A DNA stretch of 64,000 nucleotides. Origin: Asticcacaulis sp. EMRT-3. Lineage in GTDB: Bacteria > Pseudomonadota > Alphaproteobacteria > Caulobacterales > Caulobacteraceae. The translations under genes and the position numbers were made by a program. How positions within the stretch are numbered: the stretch's first letter is position 1; the number at the start of each line of letters is the position of its first letter. The stretch covers positions 388,501 to 452,500 of the forward strand of contig NZ_JASERT010000001.1 in assembly GCF_030027245.1 (NCBI RefSeq). Direction: 5' to 3'. Shown here piece by piece: positions 35,509-43,919 of the stretch. The notes beneath the pieces are model-generated. The model did not search any database and was not told the DNA's origin. It saw only the letters and a program-made list of their open reading frames with translations.

Positions 35509-35757
35509 TTAGGCTTTGAGTTTTACCACGTCGATTACAAGTTCATGGAATTCTTCGGAGAGTACAGCCTCCCAAGCTTCATTTCTTCCATCCATTCTTT
35601 CGAGCCGCAGACGAATAATGTCACCAGCACGTCGGGATGCAATGTCAGGGTAAGTGTCTTTGACAGCTTCAAATAGCCAACCTTGCGGGTTGCTTTTTCT
35701 CAGCTCCACAATTCGCGTATCACCCGCGTAGCTCATGCTGTATCTAAAAAGTGGCAC
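35509..35757 (-). CDS. Hypothetical protein, low-GC
   Basis: 82 residues from a GTG at 35757, or 75 from the ATG at 35736. Mixed alpha/beta: PLFRYSMSYAGDTRIVELRK, then GWLFEAVKDTYPDIASRRAGD and a C-terminal strand HELVIDVVKLKA. No signal or membrane segment. It begins three bases after the plsY stop on the same strand, so it may be read through from plsY. Base composition is visibly lower in GC than its neighbours and third positions are AT-rich, which suggests recent arrival. No family recognised. Confidence 0.5.
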   Translation of the reverse strand: MPLFRYSMSYAGDTRIVELRKSNPQGWLFEAVKDTYPDIASRRAGDIIRLRLERMDGRNEAWEAVLSEEFHELVIDVVKLKA

Positions 35758-35760
35758 GGC

Positions 35761-36393
35761 TTACGCTTCTTTCTTCTTGCCGATCTTCGGTTCCTCGCCT
35801 TTCAGCAGGCGGGCGATATTGGAACGGTGGCGGATATAGATCAGCACCGCCATGAACAGCGCCATGCCGACAAACGGATAGGCCGGATCGACAAAGGGCA
35901 GCAACAGGCTGACCGGCACGACCAGAGCCGCCGCGATCAGGGCGCTCAAAGACGAAATGCGCAAGGTGAAGGCGCTTAAAAGCCACAGCACAGCGGCGAT
36001 CAGCCCCATCGGCCAGCAGGCGGCCAGAAGTGTGCCCATAAAGGTGGCGACGCCCTTGCCGCCCTTGAATTTCAGCCATACCGGATAGAGATGGCCGAGA
36101 AAGGCCGCCGCGCCCGCCAGTGCCATGCCGGTGTCGCGGTGTTCATTGCCGAGCAACAGCAGACAGGCCAGCCCCACCGCCGCCGCACCCTTGCCGGTGT
36201 CGCCGACAAAGGTCATCAGCGCCAGATCCTTACGACCGGTGCGCAGCACATTGGTGGCCCCGATATTGCCCGAACCGACGCTGCGGATGTCGATGCCCGC
36301 CGACTTCGCGGCGATATAGCCAAACGGGATCGAACCGAGCAGATAGCCGCCGATAAGGGCCAAAGCATAGATCAGGGGAGGGGGAAGGGACAT
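35761..36393 (-). CDS. plsY: Acyl-phosphate:glycerol-3-phosphate acyltransferase PlsY
   Basis: 210 residues from the ATG at 36393. Inner-membrane enzyme that acylates glycerol-3-phosphate from acyl phosphate, the first step of phospholipid synthesis. Five to seven membrane helices. The three conserved loops are intact: GSIPFGYIAAKSAGIDIRSVGSGNIGATNVLRT (in pieces), LGHLYPVWLKFKGGKGVATFMG, and HRSNIARLLKGEEPKIGKKK at the C-terminus. A palindromic repeat lies just upstream. Confidence 0.95.
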   Translation of the reverse strand: MSLPPPLIYALALIGGYLLGSIPFGYIAAKSAGIDIRSVGSGNIGATNVLRTGRKDLALMTFVGDTGKGAAAVGLACLLLLGNEHRDTGMALAGAAAFLGHLYPVWLKFKGGKGVATFMGTLLAACWPMGLIAAVLWLLSAFTLRISSLSALIAAALVVPVSLLLPFVDPAYPFVGMALFMAVLIYIRHRSNIARLLKGEEPKIGKKKEA

Positions 36394-36427
36394 CAATGCG
36401 TTCGTTTCGAAATGTGCGAGAAGAAGT

Positions 36428-36573
36428 ATAACCTTCCCCTCGCCCCGTTCACGGGGAGAGGGTGGCAGGCTTCAGCCTGCCGGGTGAGGGGCTAATTAGC
36501 GGTGAATGCCCCTCATCCGGCTTTTGTTGCACTCAAGCCACCTTCTCCCCGTACACGGGGCGAAGGGAAGGTA
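36428..36573. repeat. GC-rich palindromic repeat
   Basis: Ends TAACCTTCCCCTCGCCCCGT and ACGGGGCGAAGGGAAGGTA pair nearly perfectly. Inner text includes GGCAGGCTTCAGCCTGCC and GGTGAGGGGCT / AATGCCCCTCATCC. It lies between plsY and the pyrC-like gene. Confidence 0.7.
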
Positions 36574-36601
36574 CGCCAGTTCAACCTATGTTCACTACAG
36601 T

Positions 36602-37900
36602 CTATCCCCCATGAACGATTCGTCCGTCCACGAGCGTCTTCAGCACCTTGCCTTGCAATGTGCGGTTTTCAAAGGGTGAGTTCTTCGATTTCGACAGGAT
36701 GTCGCGTTCGCGCAACGCAAACGGCGCTTCTATGTCAACCAGAATGAGGTCGGCGGGCGCGCCCTTTTCCAGCCGTCCGGCCTCCAGACCCAGCAATTGC
36801 GCCGGGTTGATGGTGACGGCGCGGATCAGGTCGATCAGCGGAATATCGTTTTCGAAATGCAGACCGATCAGGGCGGGCAGGAGGGTTTGCAGGCCGATGG
36901 CCCCGGGCGCGCTCTCCGAAAACGGCAGGCGCTTGTCCTCGGCGGGGCGCGGCGTGTGGTTGGACACCACCACGTCGATCACCCCTTGCGCCAGCGCATC
37001 GATGAGGGCCAGCCGGTCGCGCTCGGCGCGCAAGGGCGGGTCGAGCCGGTAAAAGGTGCGGTAATCGCCGATGTCGATTTCGTTGAACATCAGATGGTTG
37101 ATCGACACAGACGCCGAAACCTCCAGCCCGCGCGCCTTGGCGCGTTCCAGCGAGGCCAGACCCTCAGCGGTCGAGATCAGATCGACCAGAAACCGCGCCC
37201 CGGTCAGTTCCACCAGCCCCAGATCGCGCTCCATCATGATGCGCTCGGCCAGAGCGGGCACGCCGCTAAGCCCCATGCGCGCCGCCATCTCGCCCGATGT
37301 GGCCACGGCCCCTTCCGAAAGCCACGGTTCTTTCGGGCGATGGGCGATCAGGGCGTTGAACCCGCCCGCATAGGTCAGCACGCGGCTGAGGATTTTGGAA
37401 TTGACGATCACATGGTCGGCGTCGGTAAAATAAAGCGCGCCCGCCTCGTCCATCAGGCCGATCTCGGCCATCGTCTTGCCGCCGCAGCCCTTGGTGGCCG
37501 CGCCCGCCGGATAGACATGCACCAGCTCAATGTCGCGCGCCCGGCGCAGGATGAAATCGACCATGGCCGGCTCATCGATCACCGGATCGGTATCAGGCAG
37601 CACCACGAACGAGGTGACGCCACCGGCGGCCGCGGCGCGGCTGGCCGATTTCAAGGTTTCGGCCGGTTCATTGCCCGGTTCGCCGGTGCGCACGCGCATG
37701 TCGATCAGGCCGGGCATGATGGCGTTTTCGTCGCAGTCGATGACCTGAATACCGGCATGGCCGTTGATGGCGTCATGGCCGTGGATGACATCGGCGATCA
37801 CGCCATCGGCCACGATCAGCGAGCCGGGGCCATCATAATCGCTGGCCGGATCGATCAGGCGGGCATTGACGAAGGCGATGGCGGTTGTGTCTTTGATCAT
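36602..37900 (-). CDS. pyrC': Inactive dihydroorotase homologue (PyrC', partner of PyrB)
   Basis: 432 residues from the ATG at 37900 (GGAAGCTCC ahead). The fold is that of type I dihydroorotase (amidohydrolase), but metal ligands are missing. The HxH of the PGLIDxHxH signature reads PGLIDMRVR (Arg69, Arg71). The last ligand Asp of ATDHAPH reads VVSNHTPRP (Asn). The HHL motif reads SINHLMF. FTDAD and IAHRPKEPW are kept. Such pseudo-dihydroorotases form a dodecamer with aspartate carbamoyltransferase in Pseudomonas and are needed for its activity. It lies directly downstream of pyrB. A working dihydroorotase must be encoded elsewhere. Confidence 0.88.
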   Translation of the reverse strand: MIKDTTAIAFVNARLIDPASDYDGPGSLIVADGVIADVIHGHDAINGHAGIQVIDCDENAIMPGLIDMRVRTGEPGNEPAETLKSASRAAAAGGVTSFVVLPDTDPVIDEPAMVDFILRRARDIELVHVYPAGAATKGCGGKTMAEIGLMDEAGALYFTDADHVIVNSKILSRVLTYAGGFNALIAHRPKEPWLSEGAVATSGEMAARMGLSGVPALAERIMMERDLGLVELTGARFLVDLISTAEGLASLERAKARGLEVSASVSINHLMFNEIDIGDYRTFYRLDPPLRAERDRLALIDALAQGVIDVVVSNHTPRPAEDKRLPFSESAPGAIGLQTLLPALIGLHFENDIPLIDLIRAVTINPAQLLGLEAGRLEKGAPADLILVDIEAPFALRERDILSKSKNSPFENRTLQGKVLKTLVDGRIVHGG

Positions 37901-37911
37901 TGGAGCTTCCT

Positions 37912-38064
37912 TCTCCTCCCTGTCGAGCCTCTTGGCGACGATGGGGAGGGGGACCACGAAGTGGTGGAGGGGTAACTTGCAAACGGCGCGAAGGCCCCTC
38001 CGTCATCTTCGCCAAAAGGCTCGATGCCACCTCCCCGCGTGACCGCAGGGAGGTGGGAGGTTAT
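37912..38064. repeat. GC-rich palindromic repeat between pyrB and pyrC'
   Basis: Contains TCTCCTCCCTGTCGAGCCT and, at the other side, AGGCTCGATGCCACCTCCC, plus GATGGGGAGGGGGACCACGAAGTGGTGG hairpins. It fills nearly all of the 181-base gap between pyrB and pyrC'. It would fold in the shared transcript. Confidence 0.7.
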
Positions 38065-38081
38065 TCGGTGCATGGCGGGGC

Positions 38082-39053
38082 TCATCGCTCGTTCTCCAGA
38101 CGCGCCGCCAGGCTGGCCAGCACCGCCATGCGCGCAGCCACACCCATCTCGACCTGATCCTGAATCAGCGATACGCTCAGATCATCGGCCACTTCCGAAT
38201 CGATCTCGACGCCGCGATTCATCGGGCCGGGGTGCATGACGCGCACATCCTTCGCAGCCACGGCCAGTTTTTCGCGGTCGAGGCCATAGAAGCGGTAATA
38301 TTCGCGCGTCGAAGGGATAAAGGCCCCGTCCATACGCTCAAGCTGAAGGCGCAGCATCATCACCACATTGGCGCCCGCTATGCCTTCGCGCATATCGTGA
38401 TAAACGTCGGCACCCCATTGATCGGCATCGCCGGGGATCAGAGTCGGCGGCCCGACGAGCCGCACATTGGCCCCCATCGCATTGAGCAGGATCACGTTGG
38501 AGCGCGCCACGCGCGAATGCAGCACATCACCGCAGATGGCGATGGTAAGCCCATCGACATGGCCAAAGGCGCGGCGGATGGAGAGCATGTCGAGCAAGCC
38601 TTGCGTCGGGTGCTGGTGCTGGCCATCGCCCGCATTGACCACTGAACAGCCGACCTTTTGCGCCAGCAAAGCCGCTGCACCCGAAGCCGAATGGCGCACC
38701 ACCAAGAGGTCGGGCTTCATGGCATTGAGCGTTACCGCCGTGTCGATCAGGGTTTCACCCTTGGCGACCGACGAGGTTTTCATGCTCATATTGATCGTGT
38801 CGGCACCGAGGCGTTTGCCCGCCAGTTCAAAGCTCGATTGCGTGCGCGTCGAGTTCTCAAAGAACATATTGACCAGGGTCTTGCCCTTGAGCAGGTCGAG
38901 TTTTTTCGACGGCTGGCGGTTGAGGTCAACAAACACGTCGGCCAGATCGAGCAGGGCCAGGATGTCGGGCGGATCGAGATCCTGCGCCGCCAGAAAATGC
39001 GCCTTGGGGAAGGGCGTCAGGCGGGCTCGGATCAGGTCGTTGACGTCGGTCAT
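38082..39053 (-). CDS. pyrB: Aspartate carbamoyltransferase catalytic chain
   Basis: 323 residues. Joins carbamoyl phosphate and aspartate, the first committed pyrimidine step. The carbamoyl-phosphate loop [20 protein letters not shown] is intact, as are [28 protein letters not shown] and [11 protein letters not shown]. No pyrI regulatory chain is seen. The next gene downstream is the pseudo-dihydroorotase, which fits the class A PyrB:PyrC' complex. Confidence 0.96.
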   Translation of the reverse strand: MTDVNDLIRARLTPFPKAHFLAAQDLDPPDILALLDLADVFVDLNRQPSKKLDLLKGKTLVNMFFENSTRTQSSFELAGKRLGADTINMSMKTSSVAKGETLIDTAVTLNAMKPDLLVVRHSASGAAALLAQKVGCSVVNAGDGQHQHPTQGLLDMLSIRRAFGHVDGLTIAICGDVLHSRVARSNVILLNAMGANVRLVGPPTLIPGDADQWGADVYHDMREGIAGANVVMMLRLQLERMDGAFIPSTREYYRFYGLDREKLAVAAKDVRVMHPGPMNRGVEIDSEVADDLSVSLIQDQVEMGVAARMAVLASLAARLENER

Positions 39054-39147
39054 GTGGAACTCAATTGCAGAACGGGGCCTTTATGTCTCAAGACCACAGC
39101 TTGGGCGGTTTTGGCAAGAGCCGCAGGAATGAAGTCAGGCCAATATC

Positions 39148-39306
39148 TTCCCCTCTCCCTGCGAAGCGGGGAGAGGACGGAAGCCAAGCGCAGCGAAGGC
39201 GACCGGGTGAGGGGCCTTTGCACGACCGGCAGACCACCCCTCACCCGAGGATCGGCGGCTTTGCCTTGCTCCTCGTCCTCTCCCCATTGTCATGGGGAGA
39301 GGGGAA
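39148..39306. repeat. GC-rich palindromic repeat
   Basis: Two hairpin arms TTCCCCTCTCCC...GGGGAGAGG and CCTCTCCCCATTGTCATGGGGAGAGGGGAA pair within and with each other across the element. The centre has GGTGAGGGGCC / CCACCCCTCACCC. It lies between the start of pyrB and the end of the AEC transporter gene. Confidence 0.7.
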
Positions 39307-39339
39307 TTAAAGAGTTATTCCAATCCATACCCTTGTAGC

Positions 39340-40278
39340 TTAGCTCAGATGAAACGCATAAAGCAGCACCGGCACGGCCACGGCGCTCATCACGGTGGTC
39401 AGTGCGATCACCCCGGCCATCAGAGGCGCATCGCCGCCCATATGGCGGGCCAGCACATAGCCGGCCGCCGCCGTCGGGGCCGCGCCGCAACACAGGGCCA
39501 CGCCCTGCGCGAGGCGGTCGCCGCCCAGCCGGAAGCAGATATACCAGCAGATGACCGGCATGATCAGCACTTTGAAAACCGCGATGGCCCCGACCAGCAA
39601 CGGTCGCGCCGCCACATAGCCGAAGCTTAAGCCCGCACCGGCCAGAATCAGACCGGTCGGGATGGCGGCCTCGCCCAGCATGGTCAGCGCCTTCTCAATC
39701 GGCGGCAATCCGGGCACATGCAGGAAGTTGAGTGCCAGCCCCAGCAAACAGGCGGCGAAGATCGGATTGGTGACCACGGTGCGCGCCAGTTGGGCGGGTG
39801 TGCGCCGCACCGCTTCGCCCTCCGGTTCACCCCAATGGGCCAGCACCAGAATGCTCAGCAGATTGGTGGTCGGGATCAGGGCGCTGACCGCAACGGCGGC
39901 GATCCCCAGCGCCTTCGGGCCAAAAAGGGCGGCAGCCACGGGGATAAAGACGAAGGAATTGAAGCGGATCAACCCCTGAAATACGCTGGAATAGGTGGGG
40001 CCGGACAGCTTCAGTACCGGTTTCAGCGCCAGTCCGAGCAGGGCGGCGATGGCGATGGTGATCAGCACCGCCAGCCCCACCGGCCCGGCGGATGGGCCGG
40101 ACAGGTCGGCGTGCCAGATGGCGGGCACCAGAAAGCCGGGATACAGCACATAGACGGCGAAGGTTTCGACAGGCCGCCAGGCAGGCAGGGGCAGGAAAGC
40201 CGACTTTTTCAGGACATAGCCGAGCGCGATCAGCAGGAAGATCGGCAGAAGGCCCGCAAGGATCGTCATCAAGGGCAT
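39340..40278 (-). CDS. AEC-family transporter (auxin efflux carrier type)
   Basis: 312 residues from the ATG at 40278; an in-frame ATG at 40269 is an alternative. About ten membrane helices in two halves, starting TILAGLLPIFLLIALGYVLKK, the usual opening of the family. The half-joining loop is near HWGEPEGEAVRRTPAQLAR. The substrate in bacteria is typically an organic acid such as malate, but is not determined here. A large palindromic repeat lies upstream. Confidence 0.88.
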   Translation of the reverse strand: MPLMTILAGLLPIFLLIALGYVLKKSAFLPLPAWRPVETFAVYVLYPGFLVPAIWHADLSGPSAGPVGLAVLITIAIAALLGLALKPVLKLSGPTYSSVFQGLIRFNSFVFIPVAAALFGPKALGIAAVAVSALIPTTNLLSILVLAHWGEPEGEAVRRTPAQLARTVVTNPIFAACLLGLALNFLHVPGLPPIEKALTMLGEAAIPTGLILAGAGLSFGYVAARPLLVGAIAVFKVLIMPVICWYICFRLGGDRLAQGVALCCGAAPTAAAGYVLARHMGGDAPLMAGVIALTTVMSAVAVPVLLYAFHLS

Positions 40279-40317
40279 ATGGAGCTGTCCTTGTGCAAGA
40301 CGGACAAGGCAGAAAAG

Positions 40318-40481
40318 CAAGAACCCCCACCACCACGCCTCAAGTGAGGCGCGGTCCCCCTCCCCATCATAGATGGGGAGGTATAATAGGGTCGTTTTTT
40401 CTGTACCTCCCCATCTATGATGGGGAGGGGGACCATCCGGCCAAGCCGTAAGGCGAAGGCGGATGGTGGTGGGGGTTCTTG
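40318..40481. repeat. 164-bp double palindrome (CCCCCACCA-ended family)
   Basis: Terminal 17-base inverted repeats CAAGAACCCCCACCACC / GGTGGTGGGGGTTCTTG enclose two CCTCCCCATC-GATGGGGAGG hairpins separated by ATAATAGGGTCGTTTTTT. It looks like two copies of the shorter element at 16079-16168 placed head to head. Confidence 0.8.
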
Positions 40482-40504
40482 CTGACTTAATTCACTCATA
40501 GGCG

Positions 40505-40659
40505 GCATCCCGCATCCGGTCGAGCGCGGTGTTTTTTTCGCTCACGGCAGTTCGCCGGGCGAACGCCTCCGCGGGGGCGGCGAAGGGTCGCCGACGTCCA
40601 GTCGGACGTTTCAGGGCGCTCAAGATATTCATTCCGCATCCCGCATCCGGTCGAGCGCG
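40505..40659. repeat. 24-bp direct repeats flanking a 107-bp insert at the ruvX 3' end
   Basis: The same 24 bases occur at 40505-40528 and 40636-40659. The second copy encodes the ALDRMRDA end of RuvX on the minus strand. Reading through the first copy in the same frame gives ALDRMRDAAYE and a stop. The insert between them holds the hairpin ACGTCC-AGTC-GGACGT. It looks as if an insertion replaced the original RuvX end. Confidence 0.75.
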
Positions 40660-41099
40660 CCCTGTAGAATATAGGCGGCGGCGTTGCGGTCGATCACTTC
40701 GGCACGCTTGGCGCGGGTCAGGTCGGCCTCTTCGATCAGGAAGCGGTTCATCACGCTCGATGACCAGCGCTCGTCCCAGAAGGCGATGGGCAGGTCACGC
40801 AAACGCAATAGATTACGCGCGAAAGCCCGAACCGACTGGCAGCGCGGGCCTTCTGTGCCATCCATATTCATTGGCAGGCCGATCACCAGCCCTGCGGCTT
40901 CGCGCTGCTCCATCAGCCTGAACAGGCGCTCGGCCTCCAGGGTGAACTTGCTCTTGCGGATCAGTTCGAGCGGCGAGGCGAGGGTGAGCGAAATATCCGA
41001 CACGGCCACGCCGATGGTTTTTTCGCCGAGATCGAGGCCCAGCAGGGCGCGGCGCGGCGGCAGGGCGGCTTTCAGGTCGGTAATGTCGAGTATGGCCAT
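40629..41099 (-). CDS. ruvX: Holliday junction resolvase-like RuvX/YqgF
   Basis: 156 residues. RNase H-fold nuclease implicated in pre-16S rRNA processing and recombination. The conserved LLGLDLGEKTIGVAVSD (first Asp), GLVIGLPMNMDGTEG and FWDERWSSSVMNRFL, and then a final Asp in EVIDRNAAAYILQ, complete the acidic active site. The C-terminal five codons appear altered by a downstream duplication. The ATG at 41099 is used. Confidence 0.93.
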   Translation of the reverse strand: MAILDITDLKAALPPRRALLGLDLGEKTIGVAVSDISLTLASPLELIRKSKFTLEAERLFRLMEQREAAGLVIGLPMNMDGTEGPRCQSVRAFARNLLRLRDLPIAFWDERWSSSVMNRFLIEEADLTRAKRAEVIDRNAAAYILQGALDRMRDAE

Positions 41100-41148
41100 A
41101 TCGCGTCCAGTGACTCAGTCATGCCGCCAAGTCAATCTGTGCGGTTCT

Positions 41149-41649
41149 TTAAGTTGAACGGCTTGTCGCGGCGTGGCGATGCGCCCGGATATTGTCGATC
41201 AGGCTGTTTCTGACGATGTCGAACAATTTTGCTGGTATCTGGCCATGGAAAATATCCATGCGTCCATTACGCTCAAAGGGGCGTATATCCGGCCCCGGCC
41301 ACACAAAACGGTTGATTTCCGTCGTGACGATATAGCTGGCCGGACGATCGGTCAGGCCGAGATGATTTTTGACCTGCGGCGGCATCTGGACTGCGGTACG
41401 CATGTCTTCGGGCGTTTGGCTGGTGACGGGGCAGACCGATATGACGGTTTCGCCATTCTGGCTCTCCACGCTCAGAACGACCACGGCGGGCCGGTCTTTG
41501 ACGCCGTCTTCCTGACCAAGCGCGGCTTCGTGTGCCCACAGATAGGCGTAGTTTAACACATCACCCGGCTGAGGAGTCGTCCATGAGGTGATCGAGCGAC
41601 CGACTGCTTTCCGAGGGGGCGCTGGTCTTGAGGGCTTCGATGAAGGCAT
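41149..41649 (-). CDS. PemK/MazF-family toxin
   Basis: 166 residues from the ATG at 41649, eight bases after AAGGA. A TTG two codons earlier is possible. The core PQPGDVLNYAYLWAHEAALG, then DRPAVVVLSVES and VCPVTSQTP, match the PemK/MazF barrel, an endoribonuclease that cuts single-stranded mRNA. The frame overlaps the upstream antitoxin by 89 bases, unusually long. The first ~28 residues (Pro/Ser/Arg-rich) lie in this overlap and may be untranslated if a later non-ATG start is used. Confidence 0.78.
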   Translation of the reverse strand: MPSSKPSRPAPPRKAVGRSITSWTTPQPGDVLNYAYLWAHEAALGQEDGVKDRPAVVVLSVESQNGETVISVCPVTSQTPEDMRTAVQMPPQVKNHLGLTDRPASYIVTTEINRFVWPGPDIRPFERNGRMDIFHGQIPAKLFDIVRNSLIDNIRAHRHAATSRST

Positions 41650-41851
41650 CGTCAAGATCCTTTGCGTGAATGGCTTGACGGTCGCGGCGTTTGAGGCGTT
41701 CGTATTCAGAGGCTGAAATCATGACCAGCCGCGTCGTGCCGTGACGCTGAATGCCCACGGGCTGGAGCATGGCTTCGTCAGTATAATAGCCGAATTTTCT
41801 TTGCACCTCGGCGGCAGGGACAGTCAGAATGGTTTCGGATTGGATACTCAT
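41561..41851 (-). CDS. Phd/YefM-type antitoxin
   Basis: 96 residues from the ATG at 41851 (GGAGCGATCTTC ahead). The N-terminal part TILTVPAAEVQRKFGYYTDEAM and HGTTRLVMISASEYERLKRR is the Phd-like DNA-binding fold. The C-terminus is acidic (DLDDAFIEAL, LDHLMDDSSAG) and would wrap the toxin. It overlaps the PemK-like toxin gene. The upstream 90 bases are strongly AT-rich with a TATAAT at about 41909-41914 (minus strand), and probably hold an autoregulated promoter. Confidence 0.78.
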   Translation of the reverse strand: MSIQSETILTVPAAEVQRKFGYYTDEAMLQPVGIQRHGTTRLVMISASEYERLKRRDRQAIHAKDLDDAFIEALKTSAPSESSRSLDHLMDDSSAG

Positions 41852-42063
41852 GAAGATCGCTCCAAAAAAGCGGTATTTCGCCAAAAGGCGAGGCATTGAT
41901 GATGGCGAATTATAAATACACCTGATTTTCAATTTATACAAATAATATGTAAAATATGTAATTGTGGATACCGACTCTTGTTAGGCTTGCCTCTTGCCAA
42001 AACCGTCACCAGCCTTTAACCGGAACGCCCTGAAGAAACGCCTTGAATTAAAGGAGTCCTGTC

Positions 42064-42351
42064 ATGGCCATTGATGTGGCAACGGTGAAGAAGGTGGCCA
42101 GTCTGTCGCGTCTGCGCGAAGGCGATGAGCGCCTTGAAGCGCTGGCCGGTGAACTGAACAGTATTCTGGGCTGGATCGAGCAGTTGAATGAGGTCGATGT
42201 GGCGGGTGTTGAGCCCATGACCACCGCCATCCACATGCCGACCCCGATGCGCGACGATGTGGTCAGCGATGGCGACAAGGTGGCCGACATCGTCGCCAAT
42301 GCGCCGAAAACCGTGGACGGCTTCTTCATCGTGCCGAAGGTGGTGGAATAG
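42064..42351 (+). CDS. gatC: Asp-tRNA(Asn)/Glu-tRNA(Gln) amidotransferase subunit C
   Basis: 95 residues, full length. Small subunit of GatCAB, which turns Glu-tRNA(Gln) (and Asp-tRNA(Asn)) into the correct amide form. [20 protein letters not shown], then [22 protein letters not shown] and a C-terminal [11 protein letters not shown] are typical. The ATG follows AAAGGAGTCCTGTC. gatA begins two bases after its stop. Confidence 0.96.
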   Translation: MAIDVATVKKVASLSRLREGDERLEALAGELNSILGWIEQLNEVDVAGVEPMTTAIHMPTPMRDDVVSDGDKVADIVANAPKTVDGFFIVPKVVE

Positions 42352-42353
42352 TC

Positions 42354-43838
42354 ATGAGCAAGCTGACGCAACTGACGCTTAAAGGCGCACTCGATGGCCT
42401 GAAAGCCAGGCAATTTTCCTCGGTCGAGCTGACCGAAGCCTTTATCGGCGCGATTGAAGCTGCCAATCCGGCGCTCAATGCCTATGTCGAAACGACGTTT
42501 GACAAGGCGCGTGGGCAGGCTGCCGCGTCGGACGCCAGACTGGCGAAAGGCGAGGGCGGACGGCTGGAAGGCGCGCCGCTCGGCATCAAGGATCTGTACT
42601 GCACGAAGGATGTGCGCACCACGGCCTGTTCGGGCATTCTGGAAAACTTCGTGCCGACCTACGAATCGACCGTGACGCAGAATCTGTGGGACGATGGCGC
42701 GGTCATGCTCGGCAAGCTCAACATGGACGAGTTCGCTATGGGCTCGTCGAACGAAACCTCGAAATGGGGCGCGGTCACCAATCCGTGGAAGGCGTCCGGC
42801 TCCGATGCGGCCCTGACCCCCGGCGGTTCTTCGGGCGGTTCGGCCTCGGCGGTGGCCGCCGATCTGTGTCTGGCCGCCACGGCGTCCGATACCGGCGGTT
42901 CGATCCGCCAGCCCGCCGCCTTTACCGGCACTGTGGGCATCAAGCCGACCTATGGCCGCTGCTCGCGCTATGGCATGGTGGCCTTCGCCTCGTCGCTTGA
43001 TCAGGCGGGGCCGATCACCAAGACGGTGGCAGACGCCGCCCTTCTGTTGCAATCCATGTGTTCGCATGATGCGAAGGATTCGACCTCGCTTGACCTGCCC
43101 GTGCCCGATTTTTCGGCCTTTCTCGGCCAGTCGCTGAAAGGCTTGCGCGTTGGTATCCCCGATGAATACCGCCTCGATGGCATCCCGGCCGAAATCGACG
43201 CCCTGTGGGAGCAGGGGATCAACTGGCTGAAGGACGAAGGCGCTGAGATTGTGCGCATTTCCCTGCCGCACACCAAATACGCCCTGCCGTGCTACTATAT
43301 TATCGCCCCCGCCGAGGCCTCGTCCAATCTCGCGCGCTATGACGGTATGCGTTTCGGCCACCGCACCGATGCGGCGCAATCCCTGACCGATGTGTATGAG
43401 CTGTCGCGCTCGGAAGGTTTTGGCCGCGAGGTCAAGCGCCGCATCATGATCGGCACCTATGTGCTGTCGGCGGGCTTTTACGACGCCTATTACGTCAAGG
43501 CGCTCAAGGTGCGTCGTCGCATCGCCGAGGATTTCACCGCCGCCTATGAAAAATGCGACGTGATCCTGACCCCGGCCACGCCGTCGGCGGCCTTTGCGCT
43601 CGGCGATCAGGCCAAGGCCGCCGATCCGGTGCAGATGTACCTCAATGACGTGTTTACCGTCACCACCAATCTGGCCGGTCTGCCCGGCATGAGCGTGCCC
43701 GCCGGTCTGGACAAAAACGGCCTGCCGCTTGGTCTTCAGGTCATCGGCAAGGCACTTGATGAAGGCACGGTTCTCAAGGTCGGTCAGGCCATCGAACGCG
43801 CGGCGGGCTTTACGGCGCGTCCGGCGCAATGGTGGTAA
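42354..43838 (+). CDS. gatA: Asp-tRNA(Asn)/Glu-tRNA(Gln) amidotransferase subunit A
   Basis: 494 residues, full length. The amidase subunit that releases ammonia from glutamine. The catalytic Ser-cisSer-Lys triad lies in [10 protein letters not shown] (Lys) and [19 protein letters not shown] and [14 protein letters not shown] (serines). It is coupled to gatC. In many relatives gatB follows directly, but here it lies 10.6 kb further on. Confidence 0.97.
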   Translation: MSKLTQLTLKGALDGLKARQFSSVELTEAFIGAIEAANPALNAYVETTFDKARGQAAASDARLAKGEGGRLEGAPLGIKDLYCTKDVRTTACSGILENFVPTYESTVTQNLWDDGAVMLGKLNMDEFAMGSSNETSKWGAVTNPWKASGSDAALTPGGSSGGSASAVAADLCLAATASDTGGSIRQPAAFTGTVGIKPTYGRCSRYGMVAFASSLDQAGPITKTVADAALLLQSMCSHDAKDSTSLDLPVPDFSAFLGQSLKGLRVGIPDEYRLDGIPAEIDALWEQGINWLKDEGAEIVRISLPHTKYALPCYYIIAPAEASSNLARYDGMRFGHRTDAAQSLTDVYELSRSEGFGREVKRRIMIGTYVLSAGFYDAYYVKALKVRRRIAEDFTAAYEKCDVILTPATPSAAFALGDQAKAADPVQMYLNDVFTVTTNLAGLPGMSVPAGLDKNGLPLGLQVIGKALDEGTVLKVGQAIERAAGFTARPAQWW

Positions 43839-43919
43839 GTTAACAGCCGTCTTGCCGGATGGGCGACTTCGGGTTACGCCTGATGTCGCATCGTAAGGGA
43901 GTCGTGTGAAACGAACGCC

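Noticed and set aside
36428..39306. Regularly spaced palindromes as a CRISPR array
   Set aside because: The palindromes are long, differ in sequence, are separated by genes and have no unique spacers of equal length.
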